Shown here: positions 55,151 to 63,120 of the stretch, in pieces | How the letters are laid out: the number at the start of each line of letters is the position of its first letter | Position numbering within the stretch: the stretch's first letter is position 1 | From: DATJPR01 sp963752915 | Lineage (GTDB): Bacteria; Bacteroidota; Ignavibacteria; UBA10030; UBA6906 | Length of the DNA: 64,000 nucleotides | Assembly: GCA_963752915.1 (NCBI GenBank) | Contig: CAVVZZ010000013.1 | Location: forward strand, 124,001 to 188,000 | Direction of reading: 5' to 3' | Position numbers and translations under genes: made by a program | The notes under the pieces: model-generated | The model's input: only the letters and a program-made list of their open reading frames with translations | What the model was told of the DNA's origin: nothing | The model's database searches: none

Positions 55151-57121
55151 CTACTTAAGGAGAATCATCTTCTGTGTCTGCACGAAGGTGCCTGCCGACA
55201 GGCGATAGAAATAGATACCGCTGGCGAGCGAGGAAGCATTGAAGTTCACTGTGTGGGAACCCATCCTCTGGATCTCATTGACGAGGGTGGCGACTTCCTG
55301 GCCAAGCACATTGTACACCGTCAGCACGACTTTCGAGTCTTTCGGAATATCATATGCGATCTTTGTGGTCGGGTTGAACGGGTTTGGATAGTTCTGATAG
55401 AGCGTATACGACATCACGAGCTGGGTGCCGTTCTGGCTCACGCCATCCAGCAGCTCGGCAGAGAACCATTCTCCATTGATAATAAGATTATCGAAGAGGA
55501 CGTTCCCTGCGAATGTTGCGGTATCTCCCACGTAAGAAATCCTGATGCCGACATTGGCTTTCTTCGTCGGGTCAAATTTGCCCACGCCCCTGAGGGAATC
55601 GAGTTTCGGAATCAGCACCGTGTTCCAGGAGTTGGCTTTCATCTGGGTCCCGTCAATCTTGTAGGACACCTGCACGCTGTCGTTGGCGCCGCCGTTGACG
55701 AAGAAGTCAACTGTGCCACCCAGCGGGAACTTGTTCGGGAGGTAGACCTCCATTGTGATGGATGTCGCGACGGAATCCACGCCGGACTGCATCGGGATGC
55801 TGTCGCGTTGAATGCCGACTTTTCCGGGGGTCGTTTTGAGATTGATGGCATCCTGGAGAACCATCGTCCCATTGGACGTCTTGGTGTCGAGGACGTTCGT
55901 CAGCGTTCCAACGGATCCCGCGAGCTTGTGGAACCCGTTCTTGCCGCCTTCAAAGTCGGCGGCATTCCAGACTGCCGGCGGAGGCGCTGTCTTTTCGCTC
56001 CAGAGCTGGACGTTATCGACGTAAATCGTGCCGTGCCACGTTGTTTTGTTCGGGAAGAACTGCAGGCCCAGCATGAACTGGGTGTTGACGAGGTCGAACG
56101 CCGGATTCTTGACGGCGTATTCCGCCGCGGGGAACGTGAGCGGGAACCACTTATTCTTCGGGATGTCGATCGCGTAGCCATTCGTCTCTGTCCACGCCCA
56201 ATTATGATTGTTCATCATGTACGCGTGGATCTGCAGACTGTCGGGAATGTGCTGCGTCGAATCAAGATAGACCCAGAATACAAGGTCTTTTGCGCCATTC
56301 ATCGGGATATAGGTTGCACCACCGGGGAGTGCACCGTAGTCAAAGCGGGCATGAAGATTGGTCGTGGTGTCTGCGATCGCACCATCGAAGGTGATATGAA
56401 CACCCATGACTTTATTGGCGGCACTGTCCGGTGCACCTGTCACGAAAAGCGAATCGAGGCCATAGCCGCTGTCGCTGGATTTTTCCCACGTGCCGAGCGC
56501 GGTGCTGAAGTCACCGAGGACCGTCGGGAGTGCACCGAGGAGCTCCACGTTGTCGACGTAAATCGTGCCGTGCCACTTCGTTTTGTTCGGGAAGATCTGC
56601 ATGCCGAACATGAACTGGGTATTGACGAGATCGAACGCCGGGTTCTTGACCTGGTATTCCGCCGCGGGGAATGCGAGCGGGAACCACTTGTTCTTCGGGA
56701 AGTCGATCGCGTAGCCATTCGTCTCCGTCCACGCCCAATTATGGTTGTTCATCATGTACGCATGGATCTGAAGACTGTCGGGAATATGCTGAGTCGAATC
56801 AAGATAGACCCAGAATACCAGCACCTTTGCGCCGTTCAGTGGAATGTACGTCGCTCCACCGGGCGCGGAACCATAGTCAAAACGCGCGTGAAGATTCGTC
56901 GTCGTGTCCGCGGTCGAATCATCGAAGGTAATATGGAAAGCCATGACTTTATTGGCGGCACTGTCCGGCGCGGAGGTCAGGAAAAGCGAATCGAGGCCAT
57001 ATCCGCTGTCGCTGGACTTTTCCCATGTGCCGAGCGCAGTGTTGAAGTTGCTGATCACCTGCGCCCCGGCCAGACTCGACACCAGCAGGAACGCAGTAAC
57101 GAGTAGGTAGAACTTCTTCAT
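55151..57121 (-). CDS. secreted protein with two near-identical binding modules and sorting domain
   Basis: 656 aa. Signal peptide MKKFYLLVTAFLLVSSLAGAQ, two modules of 180 residues each (ALGTWEKSSDSGYGLDSLF ... IYVDNVELLGA) that differ at few positions, and a third unlike module (FEGGKNGFHKLAGSVGT, like a beta-sandwich carbohydrate-binding domain). The C-terminal sorting domain is NYPNPFNPTTKIAYDIP. Ribosome binding site AAGGAGG. Probably a surface glycan-binding protein, first gene of the receptor operon. Ligand unknown. Confidence 0.8.
   Translation of the reverse strand: MKKFYLLVTAFLLVSSLAGAQVISNFNTALGTWEKSSDSGYGLDSLFLTSAPDSAANKVMAFHITFDDSTADTTTNLHARFDYGSAPGGATYIPLNGAKVLVFWVYLDSTQHIPDSLQIHAYMMNNHNWAWTETNGYAIDFPKNKWFPLAFPAAEYQVKNPAFDLVNTQFMFGMQIFPNKTKWHGTIYVDNVELLGALPTVLGDFSTALGTWEKSSDSGYGLDSLFVTGAPDSAANKVMGVHITFDGAIADTTTNLHARFDYGALPGGATYIPMNGAKDLVFWVYLDSTQHIPDSLQIHAYMMNNHNWAWTETNGYAIDIPKNKWFPLTFPAAEYAVKNPAFDLVNTQFMLGLQFFPNKTTWHGTIYVDNVQLWSEKTAPPPAVWNAADFEGGKNGFHKLAGSVGTLTNVLDTKTSNGTMVLQDAINLKTTPGKVGIQRDSIPMQSGVDSVATSITMEVYLPNKFPLGGTVDFFVNGGANDSVQVSYKIDGTQMKANSWNTVLIPKLDSLRGVGKFDPTKKANVGIRISYVGDTATFAGNVLFDNLIINGEWFSAELLDGVSQNGTQLVMSYTLYQNYPNPFNPTTKIAYDIPKDSKVVLTVYNVLGQEVATLVNEIQRMGSHTVNFNASSLASGIYFYRLSAGTFVQTQKMILLK
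55999..57052. repeat. tandem duplication, 540-bp unit inside the binding-protein gene
   Basis: The sequence from about 56539 to 57052 is repeated at 55999-56512 with an exact 540-bp offset, for example CCGCTGTCGCTGGA at 57003 and 56463. High nucleotide identity, including many third positions, indicates a recent duplication or ongoing gene conversion. Confidence 0.85.
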
Positions 57122-57587
57122 ACATCCTCCTTGAGAGTTTTACGATGACTGAAGCGGTACGTCGAAACAGCCAAATGCGAACTTCCAGCGCTGCACCGCC
57201 GACATCGGCAGGCAATTTCACGTGAGCGGCTGTGATCCCGTCAGCAGTTGCTCGGTGGGGATAGGAGTATGCAACGACAAATCAAGGGTTGGGAATCTGC
57301 AATGGTACTGCACATCTAGTGCCGATCCGCCGAAAACTATTCCCTTGTTTCTGTGGAACTACAGGCGAAAATACGAGTGTCAATCTGAGCCGCTTTTATC
57401 AACACGATAAACCAATCCCAGATTTGACAACGGGGCTGCGATGTTCCTGCAATGGGCAAGCGAAAGCGACACGGTGACATCGGGTCGACGGCGTTGACCT
57501 GCGTCAGGGACACTTTCAGAACGGCCACCGTTATCACCGTGCGACACCGGACAAGGTCAGCCGGCTGGCAGGTGGCGGCAGTCGGAT

Positions 57588-57635
57588 TTGATGAACGTAT
57601 AACATCAATGAAAGACGTTTAACATTGATGAACGT
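57588..57635. promoter_or_regulatory. pair of TTGATGAACGT direct repeats
   Basis: Perfect 11-bp repeats at 37-bp spacing with CATCAA in inverted orientation between them. Looks like a multi-site binding region for a regulator. Which protein binds is not known. Confidence 0.4.
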
Positions 57636-57833
57636 TCAGCGGTTGCAATGCGTCGAGGACGGAGAACTCCGCATTCTTTCCAACTGCACTGAGCCGCAAG
57701 GAATGCGCTAAACGCGAGAGAAGGGATTCACCACGATCGGAAAGAACCACGCGTACTCTACAACCCTGGTTGACTCGCGAAATGCTGAGAGAGAACGGAA
57801 GTACTGGTAGTTGAAACTGATTGGTTTCTAAAA

Positions 57834-57865
57834 CGCTTCAAGCAAAAGAACCGAGGATTGAAGCG
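57834..57865. promoter_or_regulatory. dyad CGCTTCAA/TTGAAGCG in the receptor-operon upstream region
   Basis: Two perfect 8-bp arms with a 16-bp spacer in an A+T-rich stretch. Half-sites contain TTGAA, as in LacI-family operators, but the long spacer is unusual for one dimer. Confidence 0.35.
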
Positions 57866-58004
57866 ATTGAAATATACCCACCTTTTTCAAAAAGTCAAGG
57901 GAAATCTTCAGTTCTAGATCAACAGACAATCTGATAATTACATGAGTTTCCGGACCTGAATTGAAAGACCGGTCGGGGAGAGAGGAGATTGGTAAGCCCG
58001 AGAG

Positions 58005-59108
58005 CTACACCGACGACTCGCGTTCTATGGGCGCCAGAGATGTTCGCGACCCGTCCGTTTCCGGCGGGTCACTTGACGGATGCAACACCCTGGTGGACTC
58101 CCGAAGGATAAACTCCGCGTCCAGAACCACCTTCTGAATCGGGAGGGGCTTCGGCGATTCGATATTGCTTACGAGAATCTCCGCCGCCTTCACCCCCAAT
58201 TCGAACATGGGGGCATGGACCGTGGTCAGCTGCGTCGGGATGTACCGGGAGAGGGGAATGTCGTCGTTTCCGACAACGGAGATTTCGTCGGGAACTCTGA
58301 TGTGCAACTCGTTCAGTGCCGCCAGAACACCGATCGCCACCTGATCGTTGTAGCAAATGATCGCGGTGGGATAGTCTTCCTTCCGACGCTTCTGGAGATA
58401 CTCCATGCATTTCTCGTACCCGTTCTCCAAGTGAGCGCCGGTCGGGACGATCATTTCACTCTCGAACGCGAAATGCGATTCGCTGTACGCCCGGCGGAAG
58501 CCGTCAATGCGCTCATACGTGTGAGACGCGTGCGTCGGTCCCGCGAAGTGGACGATCTTCGAATGACCGCTGTCGATGAGGTATTTCATCGCCTTCTTCA
58601 TCGCTTTGATATTGTCAATGCTCACAACGTTGGCCTGGATCCCCTTCACATTTTCGAGGAGCACGAACGGGAAATTGATCATTTTCAAACGAAAAAGATG
58701 CTCGATTTCTGCGGTCCCCTCCAGAACAGGAGCGATAATCGCACCCTTTCTGTCCGAATGCGCAAAACTGCTGGTCACCTCCTCTTCGTACCGATGATCA
58801 CCCTCCGAGCTCGCAAGGACAACAACATACCCTCTCGAACTCGCGTATTGACGGACACCGGAAGCGACAGCTGTGTAGAAAGGATTGTCCAGCTCGCGGA
58901 CCAGCAGGCCGATACTCCCGTGTTCCCCCCTCTTGTTCTTCAGCGTGCGCGCACTCCCCTGGGGGCGGTAGTTCAGTTCTTTGATTGCCTCGAGGACGGC
59001 ATTCCGCGTCTCCGGCTTGACAATGTTTTTGTCGTTGATCACCGCGGAGACCGTGCCGATCGATACCTCCGCAAGTCGGGCTACATCAGCGATCGTTGCT
59101 TTCTTCAC
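58005..59108 (-). CDS. LacI-family transcriptional regulator
   Basis: About 367 aa from GTG 59108, chosen because GGGAG stands 7 nt upstream and the family starts with the helix-turn-helix; the frame is open to 59210 but that part is not LacI-like. HTH TIADVARLAEVSIGTVSAVIN, hinge RPQGSARTLK, then a periplasmic-binding-protein-like effector domain (IGLLVRELDNPFYTAV, VVGNDDIPLSRYIPTQLTTV). It lies between the receptor operon and the divergent GH13 gene and likely controls both, responding to a sugar. Confidence 0.92.
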   Translation of the reverse strand: MKKATIADVARLAEVSIGTVSAVINDKNIVKPETRNAVLEAIKELNYRPQGSARTLKNKRGEHGSIGLLVRELDNPFYTAVASGVRQYASSRGYVVVLASSEGDHRYEEEVTSSFAHSDRKGAIIAPVLEGTAEIEHLFRLKMINFPFVLLENVKGIQANVVSIDNIKAMKKAMKYLIDSGHSKIVHFAGPTHASHTYERIDGFRRAYSESHFAFESEMIVPTGAHLENGYEKCMEYLQKRRKEDYPTAIICYNDQVAIGVLAALNELHIRVPDEISVVGNDDIPLSRYIPTQLTTVHAPMFELGVKAAEILVSNIESPKPLPIQKVVLDAEFILRESTRVLHPSSDPPETDGSRTSLAPIERESSV

Positions 59109-59471
59109 TGGCAATCTCCCGGGAGGGTGGCTGGACCCACAACGGTCACACGCGTGAGGTACTTGAAAATTTGAATATTCATTAAATCGATTCAACCGGT
59201 TTAAATCCATCCCAATCTAAATTGCTCCCCCTTCAAAGTCAAGAAAATGGGTGACGATAGGGTGCCACCGGAGGAGGACTGTGTGGGAACCTCCGAACGA
59301 TTGACGATTGGAGAACCCCGTCCGCGTGCCGGGCACTCATTTTTTCCATGAAACTGGCAGATTCACTCCGTATATTGGGGAACGCCGGGAGTTGATGTGT
59401 TCTTGCCTGATTTGTCTCTCCTTTCCCGGTGTTCCCACCTTACACTGCGCGATTCAAGAAAGAGAACCCTC
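59109..59471. other. divergent regulatory region between LacI regulator and GH13 gene
   Basis: 363 bp. Holds the operator-like palindrome (separate entry), a hairpin CGGAGG/CCTCCG at 59269-59295, and TATATT at 59371-59376 that may be the -10 box of the GH13 promoter, without a clear -35 partner. Confidence 0.5.
59191..59204. promoter_or_regulatory. LacI-type operator-like palindrome
   Basis: TTCAACCGGTTTAA has a perfect AACCGGTT core and central CG, as LacI/GalR operators usually do, flanked by matching T/A arms. About 85 bp before the regulator start and 270 bp before the GH13 start, so autoregulation is likely. Confidence 0.55.
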
Positions 59472-61319
59472 ATGAAGCAATTGCGATTTGGCAGGAGAAC
59501 ATTTCTCGGAAGCCTCTCTCCTCTTCTCGCCGTGCCGTTCTTTGGCACCGGCAGAGAGACGGGCGCCGTTGCGAATTCTTCTCGTTTTGGGAGCTGGTTT
59601 GAAAACGGCCCCTCGCCGGAGCGACGCGCCCCGGACGTTCTCGGGGGGAACGTCACCGGAAAATTTCTGATCCCTCCGGATTGTCCGCACTGGGTGCACG
59701 ATGCCGTTTTCTACCAGATATACCCGCAGAGCTATTACGACAGCAATGGCGATGGGATCGGAGACCTGCCCGGGATCATCCGGAAGCTCGACTACATCAA
59801 GAGCCTCGGCGTCGGCGCCGTCTGGATCAACCCGTTCTTTCGGTCCCCGTTCGGCGACGGGGGGTATGACATCGCAGACTACTTTGCCGTCGATCCGCGC
59901 TACGGGACGAACGACGACGCACGTACGCTCTTCAGCGAAGCGCACAGGCGAGGACTGAAAGTTCTTTTCGATTTTGTCGCAAGCTACACTTCGATCGAGC
60001 ACCCGTGGTTCCAGGCTTCCTCCCGTCAGGAACACAATGCACACTCGAACTGGTACATCTGGACCGACAATATTTGGATCGACCCGCCGGAGCATTTTCG
60101 CGGGTCCTTCATCAAAGGATACGGCTCACGCAATGGACAGTACATGCAGAACTTCTATTACTGCGAACCCGCTCTCAATTTCGGATTCGCCGCACCCGAT
60201 CCCAAACTCCCATGGCAATTGCCGATCGACCATCCGGACATCCATGCAATGCGGGAGACGATGAAAAAGGTATTCCAATTCTGGATGGACATGGGAGCCG
60301 ACGGATTCCGGGCCGACATGGCGGGCGCCCTTGTCAAATCGTCCGGCGCCCAGGGGAACCCGCAGTTCTTCAAGATGCAGAGCGACGGCACAAAGGAATT
60401 CTGGCGGGAGATCCGGGCCATCCTCAACAAGGACTATCCCGATGCGTTCATTGTTTCGGAATGGTCGGACCCGACGTCAGCACTCGATGGATGTTTTCAT
60501 TCCGACTTCTTTCACTGGTTTCAGGGATACAACGACCTCTTTCAGAAAGAAGGCTGGCGGATTCTCAATGGCTATTCCGAAGGACACAGCTTCTTCGACG
60601 AAGAGGGGAAGGGGGACATCACCTTCTTCCTCTCGAAATACATGGAGCAGTACCAGGCAACGAGAGGGCAGGGGTATATCTCTCTTCCCCTCGGCAACCA
60701 TGACAATGCCCGGCTGGGAAACAAGAGGACCGACGACGATCTCGAGATCATCTACGCGTTTGGATTGACAATGCCCGGTGTTCCGTTCCTGTACTACGGA
60801 AACGAAATCGGGATGCGACAGATGCCGGAGCACTGGCCGCAGGTCGAAGGTGCGTATCGTCCGCGGAACGGCGCACGCACGCCGATGCAGTGGACCCGGG
60901 AGGCGAACCTCGGATTCTCATCCGCGCCGCCGGAAAAACTCTACCTCCCGGTCGATCCTGACGCCGATGCACCGGTGGTCTCCGCTCAGGAATCCACGGC
61001 GGATTCGTTGCTTCACCGGACGCGACGGCTGATCGCGTTGCGGCATTCCGAGCCGGCCCTTGCTGCGTATGCGGAATTCGTCCCGTTGTTTGCGCGTGAG
61101 GGAAAATATCCGTTCATCTATGCGCGTGCAAAAGGCGCCGACCGGATCCTGGTTGTGCTGAATCCTTCCGCCCAGGAGGCCACCGCTGAATTTGACCTGC
61201 GCCCGGGATTCTCACACCAGTCCTTGCTTGCCGGCCGCGAACTCGCGTTCACGCACCGTGAGAACACTGTCGGCGTCGTGGTCCCCGCCAGGTCCTATGC
61301 TCTGTACAAACTGCGGTAA
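59472..61319 (+). CDS. Tat-exported GH13 alpha-glucosidase/amylase-type enzyme
   Basis: About 615 aa. MKQLRFGRRTFLGSLSPLLAVPFFG is a likely twin-arginine signal. GH13 motifs: YQIYPQSYYDSNGDGIGDLPGI, GFRADMAG (nucleophile Asp near residue 281), VSEWSDP (acid/base Glu near 330) and LGNHDNAR (Asp near 411). Region I reads LFDFVASYTSIEHPWF, where most relatives have an NH or GH pair, so the usual His is Tyr. C-terminal beta domain from about 520. Probably hydrolyses alpha-linked oligosaccharides in the periplasm. Controlled by the divergent LacI regulator. Confidence 0.9.
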   Translation: MKQLRFGRRTFLGSLSPLLAVPFFGTGRETGAVANSSRFGSWFENGPSPERRAPDVLGGNVTGKFLIPPDCPHWVHDAVFYQIYPQSYYDSNGDGIGDLPGIIRKLDYIKSLGVGAVWINPFFRSPFGDGGYDIADYFAVDPRYGTNDDARTLFSEAHRRGLKVLFDFVASYTSIEHPWFQASSRQEHNAHSNWYIWTDNIWIDPPEHFRGSFIKGYGSRNGQYMQNFYYCEPALNFGFAAPDPKLPWQLPIDHPDIHAMRETMKKVFQFWMDMGADGFRADMAGALVKSSGAQGNPQFFKMQSDGTKEFWREIRAILNKDYPDAFIVSEWSDPTSALDGCFHSDFFHWFQGYNDLFQKEGWRILNGYSEGHSFFDEEGKGDITFFLSKYMEQYQATRGQGYISLPLGNHDNARLGNKRTDDDLEIIYAFGLTMPGVPFLYYGNEIGMRQMPEHWPQVEGAYRPRNGARTPMQWTREANLGFSSAPPEKLYLPVDPDADAPVVSAQESTADSLLHRTRRLIALRHSEPALAAYAEFVPLFAREGKYPFIYARAKGADRILVVLNPSAQEATAEFDLRPGFSHQSLLAGRELAFTHRENTVGVVVPARSYALYKLR

Positions 61320-61355
61320 GCCGCGCCCTCTTCACCATGAAGAAAGGACTTCATC

Positions 61356-63071
61356 GTGCGACCATTGCATCCCGTGTTGTTCATCCTTCTCCTTGGGATC
61401 GTCATTGACGGAGGGGCCAGCGCTCAAAACGTCCTCGTCAATCAGGCCGGATATCTTGCCGATCAACGCAAGGAAGCATATACCATCGGTGTTGCAGACA
61501 GCTTTCGCGTCATCGCGCAACCCGGCGGGGCCACGGCGTTTTCAGGTGCGCTGCACCTGACCGCTGCAACGGACCCCTCCACGGGATTGCGGACATCGAA
61601 GGCGGACTTCACCGCGTTGAATCGTCCGGGCGTCTATCGCATTGCAACAAACCTCGGTGACACCTCGGTCTCGTTTGCGGTCGGGACCACGGTGTTTGAC
61701 GACACGTATCGGAAGTCGCTGAAGGGGTTCTATTTCCAGCGTTGCGGGGAAGCGCTTGCGGTGCAGAACGCCGGCGTCTATGCGCGGACGATCTGCCATC
61801 CTCGCGACGCTACCTTCCATTCCTCCACAGGCAAGATCGGCACAGCGTCGGTGGGTGGTGGATGGCATGATGCTGGCGACTACGGGAAATACGTTGTGAA
61901 TGCGGGGATCTCTGTCGGGACCCTGCTCATGGCATATGAGATGTTCCCTGAGAGAGTCTCCCAGGATGATCTAGACATCCCGGAGAGCGGAAACGGCGTG
62001 CCGGACCTCCTTGATGAAGTGCGATATGAGTTGCACTGGCTCCTCGAGATGCAGGACTCCGTCGACGGAGGAGTCTATTTCAAAGTAACGACTGCGAAGT
62101 TCGATGGGTTCGAGATGCCTGCTCAGGACACAGCAACGAGATATCTCTACCAAAAGTCGTCGACTGCGACAGGCGATTTTGCCGCGATCATGGCGCAAGC
62201 CGGGCGGGTCTATGCTCCCTTCGACAAGGCCTTTGCGTTGCGGTGCCTTGCCGCTGCGCGTCTCGCCTGGGCCTATCTGACGCTCAATCCCGATATCGTT
62301 CCACCGAGGGGATTTCACAACCCATCGGGGACAGCGACGGGGGGGTATGGTGACGGAAGCGACAGCGATGAACGGCTCTGGGCCGCGACGGAGCTCTTTG
62401 AGACGACCGGAGAAGCCGCCTTCAACGAGTATTTCTTGACCCACTACACCGCCAAGGGGGTGTTCACAAGCACAATGGGGTGGCCGAATGTGCAGAGCAT
62501 GGCACAGATAGCGTATCTGATCGGGAGGCAGACATCGCCCGACACCGCTACGATATCGGTTCTCCGCGCCGCGCTTACAACGTACTGCAATTCCCTGGTG
62601 AGCCGCGCTTCAACCGACGGCTTGAACGTCTCGATTACCTCGGGGGAATATGTGTGGGGGAGCAACGGCAGCGTGCTGAACAATGCCGTCATGTTGATCG
62701 TCGGCTACGGCATTTCGGACAACGCCGCGTACTATGCCACTGCTCTCGAACAATTGAACTACATCCTCGGATGCAACTGCAAGGGGATGTCGTACCTCAC
62801 GGGTGTCGGCAGCCGTTCGCCGATGCATATCCACCACCGGCCGTCAGGTGCCGATGGCATTGCAGCACCCGTGCCCGGACTCCTTGTGGGCGGCCCGGAT
62901 GCGTGGCGGGCCGACGCGATTCTCCAGGCGGCCTACACAGGCTCTCGTCCGCCTGCAACATGCTATGCCGACGATCAAGGGAGCTATGCGTCGAACGAAA
63001 TCTGCATCAATTGGAACGCGCCGCTGGTCTTTGTGGCAGGATACTTCAATGAATCCCCGTCACATCCGTGA
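61356..63071 (+). CDS. GH9 glycosidase (endoglucanase-type), intact copy
   Basis: 571 aa from GTG 61356, with AAAGGA 8 nt upstream. Signal peptide LHPVLFILLLGIVIDGGASAQ, then the CelD_N-type domain VLVNQAGYLADQRKEAY and the GH9 (alpha/alpha)6 domain: GWHDAGDYGKY (catalytic Asp), SDERLWAATELF, MHIHHRPS and YASNEICINWNAPLVF (catalytic Glu). It ends ESPSHP without the sorting domain seen in its frameshifted paralogue at 48272, so it is probably periplasmic. Convergent with the GH31 gene; a small CTTCC/GGAAG hairpin (63099-63113) lies between. Confidence 0.92.
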   Translation: MRPLHPVLFILLLGIVIDGGASAQNVLVNQAGYLADQRKEAYTIGVADSFRVIAQPGGATAFSGALHLTAATDPSTGLRTSKADFTALNRPGVYRIATNLGDTSVSFAVGTTVFDDTYRKSLKGFYFQRCGEALAVQNAGVYARTICHPRDATFHSSTGKIGTASVGGGWHDAGDYGKYVVNAGISVGTLLMAYEMFPERVSQDDLDIPESGNGVPDLLDEVRYELHWLLEMQDSVDGGVYFKVTTAKFDGFEMPAQDTATRYLYQKSSTATGDFAAIMAQAGRVYAPFDKAFALRCLAAARLAWAYLTLNPDIVPPRGFHNPSGTATGGYGDGSDSDERLWAATELFETTGEAAFNEYFLTHYTAKGVFTSTMGWPNVQSMAQIAYLIGRQTSPDTATISVLRAALTTYCNSLVSRASTDGLNVSITSGEYVWGSNGSVLNNAVMLIVGYGISDNAAYYATALEQLNYILGCNCKGMSYLTGVGSRSPMHIHHRPSGADGIAAPVPGLLVGGPDAWRADAILQAAYTGSRPPATCYADDQGSYASNEICINWNAPLVFVAGYFNESPSHP

Positions 63072-63120
63072 AGAGCGAATGCTGGAATATGCCGGAGACT
63101 TCCTGACCGGAAGGGAATCG

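Larger units (their letters stand above)
57122..58004. other. long regulatory region upstream of the receptor operon
   Basis: 883 bp without a plausible gene. It holds an 11-bp direct repeat TTGATGAACGT (57588-57598 and 57625-57635) with a related inverted CATCAATG between them, a dyad CGCTTCAA/TTGAAGCG (57834-57865), and an A+T-rich segment about 57840-57960. Confidence 0.6.

Noticed and set aside
55999..57052. CRISPR or mobile-element repeat
   Set aside because: The repeat is a single in-frame coding duplication of 540 bp with no spacers, ends or transposase.
55253..57106. Plus-strand open frame of 617 codons opposite the binding-protein gene
   Set aside because: Antisense to a gene with signal peptide and sorting domain; its own repeats merely mirror the 540-bp duplication.
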